Assembly: GCA_934539295.1 (NCBI GenBank)
Contig: CAKTCN010000010.1
Location: 18,074 to 82,073, forward strand
Length of the DNA stretch: 64,000 bases
From: an uncultured Allosphingosinicella sp.
GTDB taxonomy: Bacteria; Pseudomonadota; Alphaproteobacteria; Sphingomonadales; Sphingomonadaceae
Reading direction: 5' to 3'
In this document: positions 61,780 through 64,000 of the stretch, piece after piece
Layout: every line of letters begins with the position of its first letter
Numbering within the stretch: the stretch's first letter is position 1
Translations under genes and position numbers: made by a program
Notes under the pieces: generated by a model
What the model saw: only the letters and a program-made list of their open reading frames with translations
What the model was told of the DNA's origin: nothing
Databases searched by the model: none

Positions 61780-62267
61780 GCGGCAGCACAGCGCAGCGGA
61801 TGAGGATCGAGGATCCATACCTGGCCGATACGCTGGTCGCGGTCGGCCGCCTGATGGAGGATGCGCACGATCCCTGGTGGGTGATCGCCAGCGCAGCCGT
61901 TGCCCTGCACGGCGCCGATCCGGGCCCGGTCGGCGATGTCGATATGCTCATCGGCGTCGATGATGCGCTGCGCATCCTGCCGAGTATCGGGATCGAGCCC
62001 CGCGCGGGCAGCGCCCATGCCGATTTCCGGTCGGACATTTTCGGCAGGTGGACGCGGCCGCCCCTGCCCGTCGAATTCATGGCCGGCTTCAGCCATCGTT
62101 CGTTTGGCGAGTGGCAGCGGGTCGAGCCGGCAACGCGCGAGCACTTCCAGCTTCGCGGCGTGCGCCTCTACATCCCCTCCCGCGCCGAACTTGGCGACCT
62201 TCTGCGCCGTTTCGGCAGGCCAAAGGATGTAGTGCGCGCCAACCGCCTTGCCGCCATCATGCCCTGA
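61776..62267 (+). CDS. Predicted nucleotidyltransferase-fold protein
   Basis: A 163-aa protein resembling minimal nucleotidyltransferases: WWVIASAAVALHGADPG followed by VGDVDMLIGVDDAL, with a D-x-D pair that would bind metal, and a later LPVEFM acidic strand. The typical paired catalytic Ser after the Gly-Ser helix is not obvious. A GTG at 61776 overlaps the previous stop; the ATG at 61800 is an alternative. Its position between an envelope activator and ctpA is unexplained. No antitoxin-like partner is visible. Confidence 0.65.
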   Translation: MSGSTAQRMRIEDPYLADTLVAVGRLMEDAHDPWWVIASAAVALHGADPGPVGDVDMLIGVDDALRILPSIGIEPRAGSAHADFRSDIFGRWTRPPLPVEFMAGFSHRSFGEWQRVEPATREHFQLRGVRLYIPSRAELGDLLRRFGRPKDVVRANRLAAIMP

Positions 62268-62349
62268 GCGCCTGCACCATTCAGCCTGCGTTGCTTTTGT
62301 TTCGGGTAATTGGGACAATAAGCTGCAACACCCGACTCCCAGGATCATC

Positions 62350-63687
62350 ATGGCCAGCAATCTTCTTCGTTCCCTCGGCCTCGTTTCCGCCATTGCGATC
62401 ATCCCGGCGGCCACCGCCGCGCTGGCGCAGAGCGATGTCGATACCTATCGCGAGCTCGATCAGTTCATGAGCGTGTTCGAGCGGGTACGCGGCGAATATG
62501 TCGACAAGGTCGACGACAAGACGCTGATGGAAGGCGCGATCAACGGCATGCTGGCGAGCCTCGACCCACACAGCTCCTACCTCGACGCGCGCGGCTTCAA
62601 GGCGATGATGACCAATACCGAGGGCGAATATGGCGGCCTGGGCCTGTCGGTCACGCAGGAAGACGGCGTGGTGAAGGTGATTGCGCCGACCGAGGACACG
62701 CCCGCATTCCGCGCCGGCATCAAGGCCGGCGACTATATCACCCATCTCGACGGCAAGCTGCTTTATGGCGGATCGCTGGACGAAGCGGTCGACCAGATGA
62801 AGGGCGCGCCCGGCACCACCATCAAGATCACCGTCGTTCGCCCCGGCCGCGACAAGCCGTTCGACGTCACCCTGACCCGCGCCATCATCGAGTTGAAGGC
62901 CGTGAAGTGGGAGGTGAAGGACCGGATCGGCATCATCAACGTCAATACATTCAACAAGACCACCACCGACGGCGTGCTTTCGGCGATCACCGCGATCGAG
63001 AAGTCGATGGGCGAACAGAAGCCGCTCGGCTACGTGCTCGACCTCAGGTCCAACCCCGGTGGCCTGCTGGACGAGGCGATCGGCCTTTCCGACGTGTTCC
63101 TGGAACGCGGCGAGGTCGTGTCGCAGCGCGGGCGCGAGAAGAGCGATATCGAGCGTTATTATGCCCGCCCCGGCGATGCGGCCAAGGGCCTGCCGGTGAT
63201 CGTGCTGGTCGACGCGGGCAGCGCATCGGCGGCCGAGATCGTGGCCGGCGCGTTGCAGGACCATCACCGCGCAGTGATCATGGGCGAACGGACGTTCGGC
63301 AAGGGTTCGGTGCAGACGTTGTTGCCGCTCAGTCAGGAAACCGCACTGCGGCTGACCACGGCGCGCTATTTCACGCCATCAGGCCGTTCGGTGCAGGAGG
63401 GCGGCATCACGCCCGACATCAAGGTGCCGCAACTGTCCGACCCGGACCTCGCCGACCGCCGCGTGGTGCGCGAGTCCGACCTTCGCCGCCACCTCATCAA
63501 CGAGGTGAAGCTGGATGATGCGGTGATCCGCGACGACGGCAAGCCCGACCCCCGCTTCACCGCCACCGCCGAGGAGCTGAAGAAGAAGGGCATCGAGGAC
63601 TTCCAGCTCCACTATGCGCTGCAGACGATCGGTCGGCTCGGCAAGGTGCAGACGGCGGGCGTAGGTAAGCCGGCGGGTTCGCGGTAA
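62350..63687 (+). CDS. ctpA: S41 carboxyl-terminal processing peptidase
   Basis: CtpA (445 aa) is a periplasmic serine protease. The signal peptide (LVSAIAIIPAATAALAQ) is followed by the N-terminal helical region, a PDZ domain (about 85-170, EYGGLGLSVTQEDGVVKV) and the catalytic core with Ser in DAGSASAAEIVAGAL and Lys in FGKGSVQTLLPL, the Ser-Lys dyad plus conserved Gln. In sphingomonads and rhizobia it trims envelope proteins and cell-wall hydrolases, as an inference from relatives. The ATG at 62350 is the family start. Confidence 0.95.
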   Translation: MASNLLRSLGLVSAIAIIPAATAALAQSDVDTYRELDQFMSVFERVRGEYVDKVDDKTLMEGAINGMLASLDPHSSYLDARGFKAMMTNTEGEYGGLGLSVTQEDGVVKVIAPTEDTPAFRAGIKAGDYITHLDGKLLYGGSLDEAVDQMKGAPGTTIKITVVRPGRDKPFDVTLTRAIIELKAVKWEVKDRIGIINVNTFNKTTTDGVLSAITAIEKSMGEQKPLGYVLDLRSNPGGLLDEAIGLSDVFLERGEVVSQRGREKSDIERYYARPGDAAKGLPVIVLVDAGSASAAEIVAGALQDHHRAVIMGERTFGKGSVQTLLPLSQETALRLTTARYFTPSGRSVQEGGITPDIKVPQLSDPDLADRRVVRESDLRRHLINEVKLDDAVIRDDGKPDPRFTATAEELKKKGIEDFQLHYALQTIGRLGKVQTAGVGKPAGSR

Positions 63688-63903
63688 GTTGGCGAGGAGC
63701 GCGAATAGCCCCCTCTCCCGCATGCGGAAGCATCGGGGCAGGAGTTCCCCGAACTGTTCAGGTCATGTCGGGTGCATGACGGACCCGATGCCGGTCAGGG
63801 TGAGAGGCGAGCGTAGCGAGCTTCTGACTTCGAGCGGGTATTCCACGTCATCCCCTCACCCCTATCCTCTCCCGCGAGCGAGAGAGGGAGTTTTGGCGTT
63901 CGC
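63688..63903. other. Intergenic block with palindromic fragments between ctpA and dsbB
   Basis: The 216 bp contain a CCCTCTCCCGCATGCGG half element near 63711 and a CTCTCCCGCGAGCGAGAGAG palindrome near 63878-63897, with GGTGAGAGGCGAGCGTAGCG between. These look like remnants of the dispersed palindrome family. No gene is seen. Confidence 0.5.
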
Positions 63904-64000
63904 ATGACGGCTCTTTCGAAAGCGCGCACGCTTGCACTGCTCGTTCCGGCCGCCTTGCTCGCCGGGGCCTATGGCTCGCAATATTGGGGCGGGCTGTACC
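63904..64000 (+). CDS. dsbB: Disulfide bond formation protein B (partial, N-terminus)
   Basis: The ATG at 63904 begins a hydrophobic frame that runs off the window: a signal/TM (LALLVPAALLAGAYG) followed by SQYWGGLY. I recall sphingomonad DsbB proteins downstream of ctpA starting in this way, with a CxxC motif immediately after GGLYP. The Cys pair lies beyond the edge, so the identity rests on the short match and position. DsbB would reoxidise DsbA. Confidence 0.6.
   Translation, partial: MTALSKARTLALLVPAALLAGAYGSQYWGGLY

Overview
The window is a chromosomal segment of a GC-rich alphaproteobacterium, most likely a sphingomonad (Sphingomonas or a close relative). The evidence is the gene set and gene order. 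These include the CtrA-inhibitor family SciP/DUF1153, DUF3008, DUF6894, DUF3035 and DUF3667 proteins, a class I PHA synthase with a phasin, an alphaproteobacterial RNase E with an acidic insert in its S1 domain, an RF2 with no programmed frameshift and an SPY tripeptide, and the clusters thyA-folA, ileS-lspA-DUF3035 and nadD-rsfS-rlmH-envC-ctpA-dsbB. Palindromic intergenic repeats typical of sphingomonad genomes are scattered throughout. No CRISPR array, rRNA operon, prophage or insertion sequence was seen. One tRNA, tRNA-Gln(CUG), is present.

Layout. 1-8.5 kb: the 3' end of an unknown gene, a lipoprotein-type subtilase, an AT-rich gap, tRNA-Gln, ppx-rlmE, an RTX repeat protein, and a DsbA-like/M48 protease pair. 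8.6-20 kb: rne, then an amidase and PBP1A (cell wall), prfB, a methyltransferase-like lipoprotein, a stand-alone RadC/JAMM domain, thyA-folA and ribF. 20-30 kb: ileS (with a low-GC patch in its editing domain), lspA (with a palindromic repeat at its N-terminus), a DUF3035 lipoprotein, a sulfur/peptidase operon (S10 peptidase-sseA-metC), queF, a PanE-like reductase and two small DUF proteins. 30-37.7 kb: a YbbA/YbbP-type ABC transporter divergent from an SGNH esterase, glpX, and phaC plus phasin. 37.7-40.3 kb is the clearest accessory stretch: an orphan gene between two copies of a repeat, a Tat-type LD-carboxypeptidase, and a 650-bp non-coding block with a duplicated palindromic motif ahead of clpS. 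40.7-52.5 kb: a Crp/Fnr regulator with an FNR-like box, murA, an amidohydrolase, a DUF445-RND-adaptor operon, a SIMPL protein, two GlsB-type membrane proteins and sciP. 52.5-64 kb: mnmA, NUDIX, tilS, ftsH, DUF3667, and nadD-rsfS-rlmH-envC-like-NTase-like-ctpA-dsbB.

Themes are envelope biogenesis and quality control (PBP1A, amidase, EnvC-like activator, MurA, LspA, M48, CtpA, FtsH, DsbA/DsbB, LD-carboxypeptidase), translation and tRNA modification (IleRS, RF2, RlmE, RlmH, MnmA, TilS, QueF, RsfS), and carbon storage. Most of the window is ordinary housekeeping DNA. No multi-gene system that looks wholly new was found. The most unusual local signals are the compositionally foreign segment inside ileS, the repeat translated into LspA, the repeat-flanked orphan gene, and the duplicated palindrome upstream of clpS.
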